NCBI GenBank assembly: GCA_031378805.1 | Contig: JANNEO010000120.1 | Coordinates: forward strand, 1-18,242 | DNA: 18,242 nucleotides | Source of the DNA: JADCCX01 sp031378805 | GTDB lineage: Bacteria; Pseudomonadota; Alphaproteobacteria; Rhizobiales; Beijerinckiaceae | Direction of reading: 5' to 3' | In this document: positions 1 through 6,231 of the stretch, one piece after another | Layout of the letters: each line of letters starts with the position of its first letter | Position numbering within the stretch: the stretch's first letter is position 1 | Notes under the pieces: generated by a model | The model's input: only the letters and a program-made list of their open reading frames with translations | What the model was told of the DNA's origin: nothing | The model's database searches: none | Translations under genes and position numbers: made by a program

Positions 1-461
1 AGATGGGCTTGCATGTAGAGCGCTTCGCCAAGCTTCTTGACCAGTTCAAGTTGCGTTTCGAGGAAATCGATATGGCCTTCCTCATCCGCCATCAATTCCT
101 CGAACAGATCCTTTGACGGAAAATCCTTGACGGACTGGCAGTAGGCCGCCGCTTCCTGGTAAAGCTGCCGAGCGCCGTGTTCCGCCTTGAGATCGGCTTC
201 AAGCACTTCCTTGACATTCTCACCGATCTGCAGCGGGTCGAGCACCTGCATGTTGGGATGCCCCTCAAGAAACAGGATGCGATCGACGAAACGGTCGGCA
301 TGTTGCATTTCTTCGACTGATTCCTCGCGCCACTTCTTGGCGAGCACGCCCAGGCCCCAATTGTCGAGCAGCCGGTAGTGCAACCAGTATTGGCTGATGG
401 CTGTCAGTTCGCTTCGCAACCCCTTGTTGAGATATTCGAGAACCTTTTTGTCGCCCTTCAT
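1..461 (-). CDS. bfr: Bacterioferritin (3' end truncated by window edge)
   Basis: Iron-storage protein that oxidises Fe(II) and stores it as a mineral in a 24-subunit, heme-containing cytoplasmic shell. The reading frame begins MKGDKKVLEYLNKGL and runs 153 codons to the window edge; the family is about 160 aa, so only a few C-terminal residues are missing. All ferroxidase ligands are visible (E18, E51, H54, E94, E127, H130), as is the heme-ligand methionine M52, which separates it from heme-free ferritins. The start is supported by a GGAGGG ribosome site just upstream. It lies downstream of bfd in the same direction, 156 bp away, with its own ICE-like element in the gap, so it is probably separately transcribed under iron control. 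The identification is very secure. Confidence 0.97.
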   Translation of the reverse strand, partial: MKGDKKVLEYLNKGLRSELTAISQYWLHYRLLDNWGLGVLAKKWREESVEEMQHADRFVDRILFLEGHPNMQVLDPLQIGENVKEVLEADLKAEHGARQLYQEAAAYCQSVKDFPSKDLFEELMADEEGHIDFLETQLELVKKLGEALYMQAH

Positions 462-515
462 GCACCCTCCGAAATAAACAAAAACGGCCGGGACACGCTC
501 CCGACCACCTCTAAC

Positions 516-530
516 TTAGAATGATTCCAA
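516..530. promoter_or_regulatory. ICE-like iron operator upstream of bfr
   Basis: TTAGAATGATTCCAA is an imperfect palindrome (half sites TTAGAA and TTGGAA around a 3-bp centre). It lies 55 bp upstream of the bfr start, in the bfd-bfr gap. It resembles the iron control element described for Irr, which acts on bacterioferritin genes in other alphaproteobacteria. That Irr binds here is inference from motif and context. Confidence 0.6.
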
Positions 531-617
531 GGAATCTCAACCATGCGCTGCCGAGCTCAATCGTCACAGGAAGTCGGCAATGTTGATCTCAGCGAACATC
601 CCGACATTTGTCTGTGC

Positions 618-890
618 TCATTCCGCAGCGAAAAGAGCAAACCGCTGAACCTGCTCATTCGCCACATGCACATGCTGGCCGGGGCAAGTGGCACAGCCGA
701 CAGCGCAAGCGTTGCTGATACGGGCTTCCTGCAGGATAGCGCGAACCGCCGTGAGGCAGCGCCCACAATTGGGGGCGCAGCCCAGACATTTATAGACCTG
801 CACGGGGGAACGCGGCAACGAGAGCGGCTCATCCGCCAAGGTGGCGAGAATCTGCTTGTCGCTCAGCACATTGCAATGACAAACAATCAT
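618..890 (-). CDS. bfd: Bacterioferritin-associated ferredoxin
   Basis: Small [2Fe-2S] protein (90 aa) expected to reduce the bacterioferritin core and so release stored iron. The BFD-like Fer2 domain covers about residues 1-55. Cluster ligands are C4 and C6 (VCHC) plus C42 and C45 (NCGRC), matching the C-x-C ... C-x-x-C arrangement of Bfd. There are extra cysteines at 35 and 38, and a C-terminal extension of about 30 residues carries three more (C62, C66, C69); E. coli Bfd ends before this extension. The ATG overlaps the irr stop codon in ATGA, so translation is probably coupled to irr. The next gene downstream is bfr. Confidence 0.93.
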   Translation of the reverse strand: MIVCHCNVLSDKQILATLADEPLSLPRSPVQVYKCLGCAPNCGRCLTAVRAILQEARISNACAVGCATCPGQHVHVANEQVQRFALFAAE

Positions 891-1426
891 TGATCCGTTT
901 CCGTCAGCGCAAGGGCATTGAGCCGCCTCAGGCGCACGATCACATCGACGCCGGCAATGGCGAAGCCTGCTGGAGCCTGCGGAAGCGCGCCGATCTCGAC
1001 TTGGGCCTCCTCCACGTCAAGCACCTCGTCCTCACCGTCGATGACGAAATGATGGTGCTCGCTTGTGTTGGTGTCGAAATACGCTTTGCCTGCGCCAACA
1101 TGGACCTGGCGGATCAGTCCCACATCGCTGAACTGGCGCAGCGTGTTGTATACGGTTGCAAGTGACAGTGAGGCGCGGGCACGGGTCGCCTCTTGAAACA
1201 GCGCTTCCGCTGAAACATGTCGATGCCCCTTTGCGAAAAGCATCCAGCCCAGCATGATGCGCTGGCGTGTGGGACGGAGGCCTGCATCACGCAGCTTCGC
1301 CTTCACGTTGCTGATGGGGCAACCCGACGCAACAGGCGCGTCACGATAGACCTGGGAAACGGCCCGACGAATTTCGGCATCGGTGGGTGCGGCATCAGGC
1401 GAAGTGTGTACCGAAAGACTTGTCAT
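887..1426 (-). CDS. irr: Iron response regulator Irr (Fur superfamily)
   Basis: Fur-superfamily transcription factor of 179 aa. The winged helix is at about residues 43-107 (GLRPTRQRIMLGWMLF ... SLATVYNTL), and the HHH motif of Irr proteins is at 124-126 (SEHHHF). The CxxC zinc pairs of Fur and PerR are absent, and the only cysteine is C36 in GCP. That Cys-Pro is placed like the N-terminal heme-regulatory motif of Bradyrhizobium Irr, which senses heme status. The N-terminal tail of about 40 residues is long for the family. The ATG has no clear Shine-Dalgarno sequence, and an ICE-like palindrome lies only 6 bp upstream, suggesting autoregulation or a very short leader. The 3' end overlaps bfd by 4 nt. 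Confidence 0.93.
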   Translation of the reverse strand: MTSLSVHTSPDAAPTDAEIRRAVSQVYRDAPVASGCPISNVKAKLRDAGLRPTRQRIMLGWMLFAKGHRHVSAEALFQEATRARASLSLATVYNTLRQFSDVGLIRQVHVGAGKAYFDTNTSEHHHFVIDGEDEVLDVEEAQVEIGALPQAPAGFAIAGVDVIVRLRRLNALALTETDQ

Positions 1427-1431
1427 TGCAG

Positions 1432-1446
1432 TTTAGAATTCCTAAA
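1432..1446. promoter_or_regulatory. ICE-like element abutting irr
   Basis: TTTAGAATTCCTAAA is an almost perfect palindrome (TTTAGAA / TCCTAAA) ending 6 bp before the irr ATG. A further copy of the half site, TTAGAATAA, lies at 1468-1476. Likely an Irr or Rrf2-type iron operator and a candidate for irr autoregulation; the binding protein is inferred. Confidence 0.6.
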
Positions 1447-1467
1447 AGCTGGAGCCTTAACAACAAC

Positions 1468-1476
1468 TTAGAATAA
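1468..1476. promoter_or_regulatory. Second TTAGAA half site upstream of irr
   Basis: TTAGAATAA repeats the left half of the palindrome at 1432-1446, 36 bp further upstream. It has no good partner half. It may be an auxiliary site or chance; it is listed because the same hexamer also occurs before bfr and the Rrf2 gene. Confidence 0.35.
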
Positions 1477-1660
1477 GTCGATGCGATGAGTCAAGTTTAG
1501 GTATTTTACCTGATGGGAGTTTTGGCAGTTTCTGCCGCGAGGCCCACGCAGAAAAAGTTTGTCTGCACATCCCCTGTCACGACAAGTGACCCTGATCCCC
1601 TGCGCGCCAGAACCAAAATGGCTCGACGGTGTGCCTGACATCCTGCCTCGCAGAAGGCGT

Positions 1661-2104
1661 TCAGACAGAAGCAACGACGGTCGGTACTTCGTGGCCTGAG
1701 GAGGGTTTTTTCGCCTGCTTGCCTCGTATGTCGAACTCGGACAGGAGCGCAATCTCGAGCGGCTGGAAAAATCCGCGATGCGCCTTGAACATCAGACGCG
1801 CCAGCGCCGCATCAGCTTCCGCGTGTGGCAGGAAATTCGCCGGACAATCCTTCGGCTCGAACACGCGTACGATCTCGCCGATGCTGATCTGCTCAGCGCT
1901 GCGACGAAGCCTAACACCGCCCTGGCGACCACGCACTGTCTCCAGAAGGTCAGCCTGGCCAAGAGCATAGACCGTCTTTTGAACGTTCATCATCGTGATC
2001 CCGGAAGAGGCGGCCACAGCCGACGTTCGAGCCAAATGAGGCCACGTCGCGGCAAGCTCTGCCATGATCCGGATCGCGTCGAGAGTTTGCTGGTTGAGCC
2101 ACAT
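1661..2104 (-). CDS. Rrf2-family transcriptional regulator with a single cysteine
   Basis: A 147-aa Rrf2-family DNA-binding protein, the family of RirA, NsrR and IscR. The winged helix covers about residues 1-68 and includes the signature ETVRGRQGGVRL at 55-66, typical of NsrR/RirA-like members. Those proteins bind an Fe-S cluster through three cysteines in a loop near residues 90-105. Here only C87 (KDCPANF) remains and the later positions carry no cysteine, so standard three-Cys ligation is not possible. It lies upstream of irr on the same strand, 234 bp away, within the iron block, so a role in iron or redox control is plausible. The ATG lacks an obvious Shine-Dalgarno site. A TTTAGAAT element (minus-strand reading) lies about 15-25 bp upstream. 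Family assignment is secure; the sensed signal is unknown. Confidence 0.85.
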   Translation of the reverse strand: MWLNQQTLDAIRIMAELAATWPHLARTSAVAASSGITMMNVQKTVYALGQADLLETVRGRQGGVRLRRSAEQISIGEIVRVFEPKDCPANFLPHAEADAALARLMFKAHRGFFQPLEIALLSEFDIRGKQAKKPSSGHEVPTVVASV

Positions 2105-2118
2105 CGTTGCAAAGACGT

Positions 2119-2127
2119 ATTCTAAAA
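2119..2127 (-). promoter_or_regulatory. TTTTAGAAT element upstream of the Rrf2 gene
   Basis: Read on the minus strand this is TTTTAGAAT, the same half site seen upstream of irr and bfr, located 15 bp before the Rrf2-family start codon. No good second half is present. The assignment rests on recurrence in the block and position. Confidence 0.35.
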
Positions 2128-2424
2128 ATCATGCCGAGCAAATGGGCGATTTTGTTTTGCAAAAAGCATCGGCCTGAAGATGCCAAGCGGCAATCACGAC
2201 GCGCTGCGGAAGGCGGTTGATGCCAAACCCTCGCTTGCATTCGAAACTACGGCTCCTACCACTACACGCTGCAAGAGGCGTTGCAGGGCCATGAATTGCC
2301 AACGTCGAATGGACCGAAGCGAGTACAGTTGAGCATCTTGAATCGGCATCCAGATCATTGATATTTTGTGATTATCCCGCTCAGTTGCAATAACCCAACG
2401 ACCTCCCGTCATTGTGGGATAACA
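2128..2424. other. Intergenic stretch without recognised gene
   Basis: About 300 bp between the Rrf2 gene start and the end of the TAXI gene. Short frames exist on both strands, but none has a ribosome site, a known motif or codon use like the neighbours. Near 2380-2421 there are imperfect GGGATAA/TTATCCC repeats that could fold downstream of the operon end, but there is no T tract. I recognise nothing further. Confidence 0.5.
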
Positions 2425-3375
2425 TCATTTCGCAAGTCCAGCTTCGTGAGCCAATCTCACAACCCCGGCATGGAGCAACTCTGCACGGGGCGCTGCAGCT
2501 ATCGTATTTTCGAGCGTGGTCTCCGCCGCTTGGGGCAACTGGCGCGCAAGATTTGCCTCGGAACGGCGCAGGGCTTTTGCGACGCGATATCCGATCTCTT
2601 CGGGCAGGTTGCGTCGGCACATTACGAAGCTCCATGACCCGACGGATTGTAGCGGCTGGTCGAGGCCCGGATAGGAATCCTGCGGGATTGTCAGCTCACG
2701 CAGGAACGTGTGCTTCGCCCGGATGCCTTTGATCCCTTCTGCGTCTGGCGCAATGAAGCGTCCTGGCAATCGGCCGACCGCAACAAACCCGGGCCAGCCA
2801 AGCCCACCACCCCAAAGGGCCGCCGCCCGTCCATCGGCAATCATGGCAGGACCGTCCCCTGCCCTCTCCAGCAGGATCGCCTGGAAATCACGGTTCATGT
2901 CGAAGCCTAGTCCGTCGAGAACATAACGCGCAAGAAACACAAGTCCTGAGCCGGCTGCGCCAAAGGCAATGGGCTTTCCGACAAGATCCTTGATGGTCCG
3001 TGCCGGGCTGTCTGCCCTGACGCCGAAGAACCCAGCAGATGAATACATTGCGCTGATGATGCGCAGGTCAGCGGGCAGACGACCGATGCCAGCGATTGCC
3101 TCATGCGCTGACTCACCCTGGACCAGTCCGAGGTCCAGTTCACCACGCTCCAGAAGCGGCAAATTCTCGGCGCTGCCGCGGGTGTTGCGCGGTATGATCT
3201 CCAGAGTCGGATCCGACCCGTTGATCGCGGCCGCGAAAGCCTCGCCATAGACAGGAAAACCTCCGCCTGGAGTTGCGGTGCCCAGCGAGATGCGTGTGCG
3301 CTCCTGGGCGCGGACACCACCTGCGAAGACAGCAGCACCCATGAGAACAAGCGACTTGCGTCTTGTGGTGGTCAT
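2425..3375 (-). CDS. TAXI-family TRAP transporter solute-binding protein
   Basis: Periplasmic binding protein of 316 aa of the TAXI family (TRAP transporter substrate-binding, type-II fold). The export signal is at residues 1-23 (TTRRKSLVLMGAAVFAGG then VRA-QE); the twin arginine suggests the Tat route. Family features are the N-terminal RISLGTATPGGGFPVYGEAFA strand, the RGSAENLPLLERGELDLGLVQ segment and the VGKPIAFGAAGSG loop. The length is normal for the family. A good AGGAG ribosome site precedes the ATG. It is the last gene of the operon, 21 bp after the amidohydrolase. No TRAP membrane subunit is encoded nearby, so its permease must be elsewhere or it has a non-transport role such as sensing. 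TAXI proteins often bind glutamate or other small carboxylates; the ligand here is unknown. Confidence 0.9.
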   Translation of the reverse strand: MTTTRRKSLVLMGAAVFAGGVRAQERTRISLGTATPGGGFPVYGEAFAAAINGSDPTLEIIPRNTRGSAENLPLLERGELDLGLVQGESAHEAIAGIGRLPADLRIISAMYSSAGFFGVRADSPARTIKDLVGKPIAFGAAGSGLVFLARYVLDGLGFDMNRDFQAILLERAGDGPAMIADGRAAALWGGGLGWPGFVAVGRLPGRFIAPDAEGIKGIRAKHTFLRELTIPQDSYPGLDQPLQSVGSWSFVMCRRNLPEEIGYRVAKALRRSEANLARQLPQAAETTLENTIAAAPRAELLHAGVVRLAHEAGLAK

Positions 3376-3396
3376 GAGACGTATCTCCTGTTGCGA

Positions 3397-4278
3397 TCAA
3401 AAACCATAAAGCCGGGCTGGATTGTCGACGAGAATGGTTTGCCGCGTCGTTGGATCTGGAACCCAATCAGCGACGATATCCATCAGCGCACCATCATTGG
3501 GCATTGGCTTCTTGCACATCACGTGCGGCCAGTCGGAACCCCACAGCAACCTGTCGGCTCTGGTTGTCACAAGCGCCTTTGCGAATGGCGCGACATCGGC
3601 ATACGGCAGGTCAGCTTCAGCCGTCAGGCGATAGGGGCCCGTCATCTTCACCCAAGTGCGTCCGCGTTCCACCGCATCGAGCAAAGCACGAAACCCTGGA
3701 TGATCCACTCCGCGCACCGCTGGCATGTAGCCGAAATGGCCGATCACGACGTCCACTGGCAAGCGCCGCACAAGCGGCCAGAGGTCTGGCGCATCATCGA
3801 CATGCACCAGAAGTTCCACATGCCAGCCCATATCCGCCAAAAGACCCGCGACACGAAGAAGATCATCCAGCGATGAGAACGGCATTCCGCCCTTGTCGAC
3901 AAGGTTGACGCGAATGCCGCGCGCGCCCTTTTCATGCATCCCAGCCAGTTCTTTCGCTGTCACATCGGCAGTGACAGACACAACGGCCCGGTAGCGGGTG
4001 AGATCGCTAGACGCTCCTTCCAGAACAGCACTCGGGTCATTGCCATGGACGCTGACATGAGTCAGCACCGCACGATCGACGCCGAGCGTCGCGTGCAAGG
4101 CGCGCATGGCGAAAAGCGGAGCATCGGGCGGTGTGTAGCCCCTGATAGCCGCATAGGGATATCGCGCCGCTTCGAAGACGTGGACATGGCAGTCGCAGGC
4201 CCCTTTCGGCAGTATTAAACGTGGCGGATGCGGATCAGGATCAGCCGGCGGGCAGGCAGCCATGGCCGTCATCTTCAT
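3397..4278 (-). CDS. Amidohydrolase 2 family metal-dependent hydrolase (PDC-hydrolase-like)
   Basis: TIM-barrel hydrolase of 293 aa in the amidohydrolase-related family that includes 2-pyrone-4,6-dicarboxylate lactonase. Visible active-site residues are the HxH pair H31/H33 (DCHVHVF), H181 (GHFGYMP) and the catalytic aspartate D249 in LLWGSDWPH. The chosen ATG overlaps the stop of the upstream TctC gene in ATGA, a classical coupled start; an in-frame ATG 39 nt further upstream would overlap TctC by 43 nt and adds residues without family character. Such enzymes hydrolyse lactones or decarboxylate carboxylic acids in aromatic and sugar-acid catabolism. In this operon it probably opens a lactone or pyrone-like intermediate, but the substrate is unproven. 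Confidence 0.88.
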   Translation of the reverse strand: MKMTAMAACPPADPDPHPPRLILPKGACDCHVHVFEAARYPYAAIRGYTPPDAPLFAMRALHATLGVDRAVLTHVSVHGNDPSAVLEGASSDLTRYRAVVSVTADVTAKELAGMHEKGARGIRVNLVDKGGMPFSSLDDLLRVAGLLADMGWHVELLVHVDDAPDLWPLVRRLPVDVVIGHFGYMPAVRGVDHPGFRALLDAVERGRTWVKMTGPYRLTAEADLPYADVAPFAKALVTTRADRLLWGSDWPHVMCKKPMPNDGALMDIVADWVPDPTTRQTILVDNPARLYGF

Positions 4279-5255
4279 TGCGCCGCAATCCCGGCGGCGC
4301 GGATCACCATGGTCCAACGCTCGACATCCCGAGCGACGATCTGGCGCATGTGATCCGGCGTACGCTCGACAACTGGCGTGGAAATCGATCCCAGATCCTC
4401 GATGCGCTTGCGTACAACGTCATCCGCAAGTGCAAGGCTGAGCGCACCGGAAAGACGGTCGATCACCGATTTCGGCGTACCCCTTGGCGCAAAGATCGCG
4501 TTCCATCCCGTGAAGATGAACTCTGGCAGGCTCACTTCGCGTGCGGTCGGCACATCAGGCGTCGCGGCGGAGCGTTCGGGCTGCGCCAGCACAAGACCAC
4601 GGATCGTTCCGGCTTGGATCTGGGGTGTCACGGTGGGGGCGAGGTCACACATGGAATCGACATGCCCTGCCAACAGGTCGTTCATCGCCGGACCCGATCC
4701 GCGATAGGCCACGGAATTGAACTTGAGACCCGTCAGATGGGCGAGGTAGAGACAGGCAAGATGGGGGGTTGAGCCAACACCCGCATGGCCGCTTGAGACG
4801 GTCCCGGGGTTGGCTTTCACAAGCGCCAGAAATTCGGTGAAGTTGCGCGCAGGAAATTCCTTGCGCACGACAACGTAGCCCGGTGTTCCCGCGATCATAC
4901 CGACCGGCTCCAGTTCCCGAGAATCATAGCCGATAGTGGCGTAAAGTGCAGCTGCTGCCCCATGGCTGCCAAGACTTCCAACTGTGAGGGTGTAGCCGTC
5001 CGGTGCAGCCTTTGCTCCCCGCGTCCCGCCCGTTGTGCCGCCTGCACCAGCGACATTCTCGATGATGATTGACTGGCCCAGTGTGCGGCTCATGTGTTCG
5101 GCCACAATGCGCGCCAGAACGTCCGTCGGTCCGCCAGGCGCGAAAACAACGATCATTGTGATGGGACGCTCGGGAAAGACCTGCGCACGCAGGCCTTGCG
5201 AGGAAACCAGTAGCCCGATCAGGCAGGCCAAAATGATCTTGCCATTGACGATCAT
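4275..5255 (-). CDS. TctC-family (tripartite tricarboxylate transporter) solute-binding protein
   Basis: Periplasmic binding protein of 326 aa of the Bug/TctC family. The Sec signal peptide is MIVNGKIILACLIGLLVSSQGLRA-Q. Family motifs are FPERPITMIVVFAPGGPTD, the ENVAGAGGTTG segment, AAPDGYTL and VAYRGSGPAMNDLLAGHVD. The start was chosen because a strong GGAAGGG site precedes it and it gives a clean signal peptide of normal length. An ATG 33 nt further upstream (5288) overlaps the dapA-like stop in ATGA and would add RLIPRGRDLQ; it cannot be excluded. TctC proteins usually bind small carboxylates. No TctA/TctB membrane genes are in the window. It lies between the aldolase and the amidohydrolase, with a 4-nt overlap at its 3' end. 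Confidence 0.92.
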   Translation of the reverse strand: MIVNGKIILACLIGLLVSSQGLRAQVFPERPITMIVVFAPGGPTDVLARIVAEHMSRTLGQSIIIENVAGAGGTTGGTRGAKAAPDGYTLTVGSLGSHGAAAALYATIGYDSRELEPVGMIAGTPGYVVVRKEFPARNFTEFLALVKANPGTVSSGHAGVGSTPHLACLYLAHLTGLKFNSVAYRGSGPAMNDLLAGHVDSMCDLAPTVTPQIQAGTIRGLVLAQPERSAATPDVPTAREVSLPEFIFTGWNAIFAPRGTPKSVIDRLSGALSLALADDVVRKRIEDLGSISTPVVERTPDHMRQIVARDVERWTMVIRAAGIAAQ

Positions 5256-5284
5256 CTGCAAATCCCTTCCGCGTGGTATCAGCC

Positions 5285-6130
5285 TCATATCATGGCTGGC
5301 GAGCGGGGCATCATCGGTGGCAGAACGTTTGCCAGTGACGGTTCACCCAGCATCTGCGCCATCCTGGCTTTCACACCGGGAATCAGCGGATGTCCATCGA
5401 AGGACGTGCGCACGGCGACAGCGCGGGCAAGGGCCGCATCATCCCCATGATGGAACGCTTTGGCACAATCGGCGGAATTGAGATTGGCAGTAGCCGAGAT
5501 GCAGCCGGCAAAACGCCCGGTCCGCGCCTCCGCCAGACAGGCTTCCGTTGACGGGAAAACATCGAAGCTCGGCGACAGCATCGCCATCTGTCGCGCGTAT
5601 TCCATATCGCCGGAAGAATCCTTGAGGCCAGCAATCCGGTCTGGAAATGCCTTGAGCAGGCGACTGACCAGAGGCGCGTCGTAGCGCACGCCTGCAAGAG
5701 CCGGGAAATGATAGAGATAAACCGCAATGGAGGGTTTCGCCGAAGCCCTTACGACCTGCTCAAGATAGCGGAACACGCCGTCATCGCTGACGCCCTTGTA
5801 ATAGAACGGTGGAAGAAGAAGTGCTCCAGCGAACCCGCAGACCGCCGCGTGGCATGTGAGGGCGGTTGCATCCGCTACCGATGCTGCGCCGGTGCCCACC
5901 ATCAACCGTTCCTTCGGCAGGTCGGACCCGGCGATCGCACTCATCAAAGCAGATCGTTGTGCAAGCGAGAAGGACGTCGCCTCGCCGGTTGTTCCCAGGA
6001 CATTGAGTCCGTCGCAGCCGTGCGCCAGAAGGTGCCGCGCGGCCTTCATGAACAGGGAAACATCAGGCTCGCCATTCTGCGATATGGGTGTGGGAATGGC
6101 GGCGATAACGCCTTTCAGGCGATTGTGCAT
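5285..6130 (-). CDS. DapA/NAL-family aldolase or dehydratase
   Basis: Class I, Schiff-base aldolase of 281 aa in the dihydrodipicolinate synthase / N-acetylneuraminate lyase family. Landmarks are GTTGE at 46-50 (the two threonines of the proton relay), Y140 in YLYHFP and the Schiff-base lysine K170 in GLKDSSGD. In true dihydrodipicolinate synthases the tyrosine is followed by a P-S-R-T-G stretch whose arginine holds the aspartate-semialdehyde/pyruvate product carboxylate. Here that stretch is P-A-L-A-G, so the arginine is missing and lysine synthesis is unlikely. A pyruvate- or oxo-acid-releasing (or keto-acid dehydrating) step in catabolism fits better. Start: ATG preceded by AAGAG at normal spacing. 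The 3' end meets the TctC gene; the 5' side has a 101-bp gap with two hairpins. Confidence 0.87.
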   Translation of the reverse strand: MHNRLKGVIAAIPTPISQNGEPDVSLFMKAARHLLAHGCDGLNVLGTTGEATSFSLAQRSALMSAIAGSDLPKERLMVGTGAASVADATALTCHAAVCGFAGALLLPPFYYKGVSDDGVFRYLEQVVRASAKPSIAVYLYHFPALAGVRYDAPLVSRLLKAFPDRIAGLKDSSGDMEYARQMAMLSPSFDVFPSTEACLAEARTGRFAGCISATANLNSADCAKAFHHGDDAALARAVAVRTSFDGHPLIPGVKARMAQMLGEPSLANVLPPMMPRSPAMI

Positions 6131-6166
6131 GGTGTCGGTCTCTTGAAGCTGAAACAGCGAGGGACA

Positions 6167-6216
6167 CCCATGGGCATTGATAGCCCATGGGGTTGAGCAG
6201 CCTGTGTCTCACACAG
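6167..6216. repeat. Two perfect hairpins inside the operon
   Basis: CCCATGGGC (6167-6175) pairs with GCCCATGGG (6183-6191) around a 7-base loop. CTGTGT (6202-6207) pairs with ACACAG (6211-6216) around CTC. They occupy the only large gap in the catabolic operon, between the ABM-domain gene and the dapA-like gene. No T tract follows on either strand, so they look more like mRNA-stabilising or processing structures than an intrinsic terminator. Confidence 0.6.
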
Positions 6217-6231
6217 CGGCAGAGGACACAT

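Noticed and set aside
1529..1554. TTTCTGC / GCAGAAA hairpin as a terminator after the Rrf2 gene
   Set aside because: Only 7 bp of stem with a 12-base loop and no proper T tract in the minus direction.
1661..2104. Calling the Rrf2-family gene rirA or nsrR
   Set aside because: Two of the three cluster cysteines that define those regulators are absent.
4279..4317. Upstream ATG for the amidohydrolase
   Set aside because: It overlaps the TctC coding region by 43 nt; the ATGA-coupled start at 4278 is more usual and retains all motifs.
5285..6130. Annotation as dapA (lysine biosynthesis)
   Set aside because: The substrate-binding arginine is missing and the context is catabolic.
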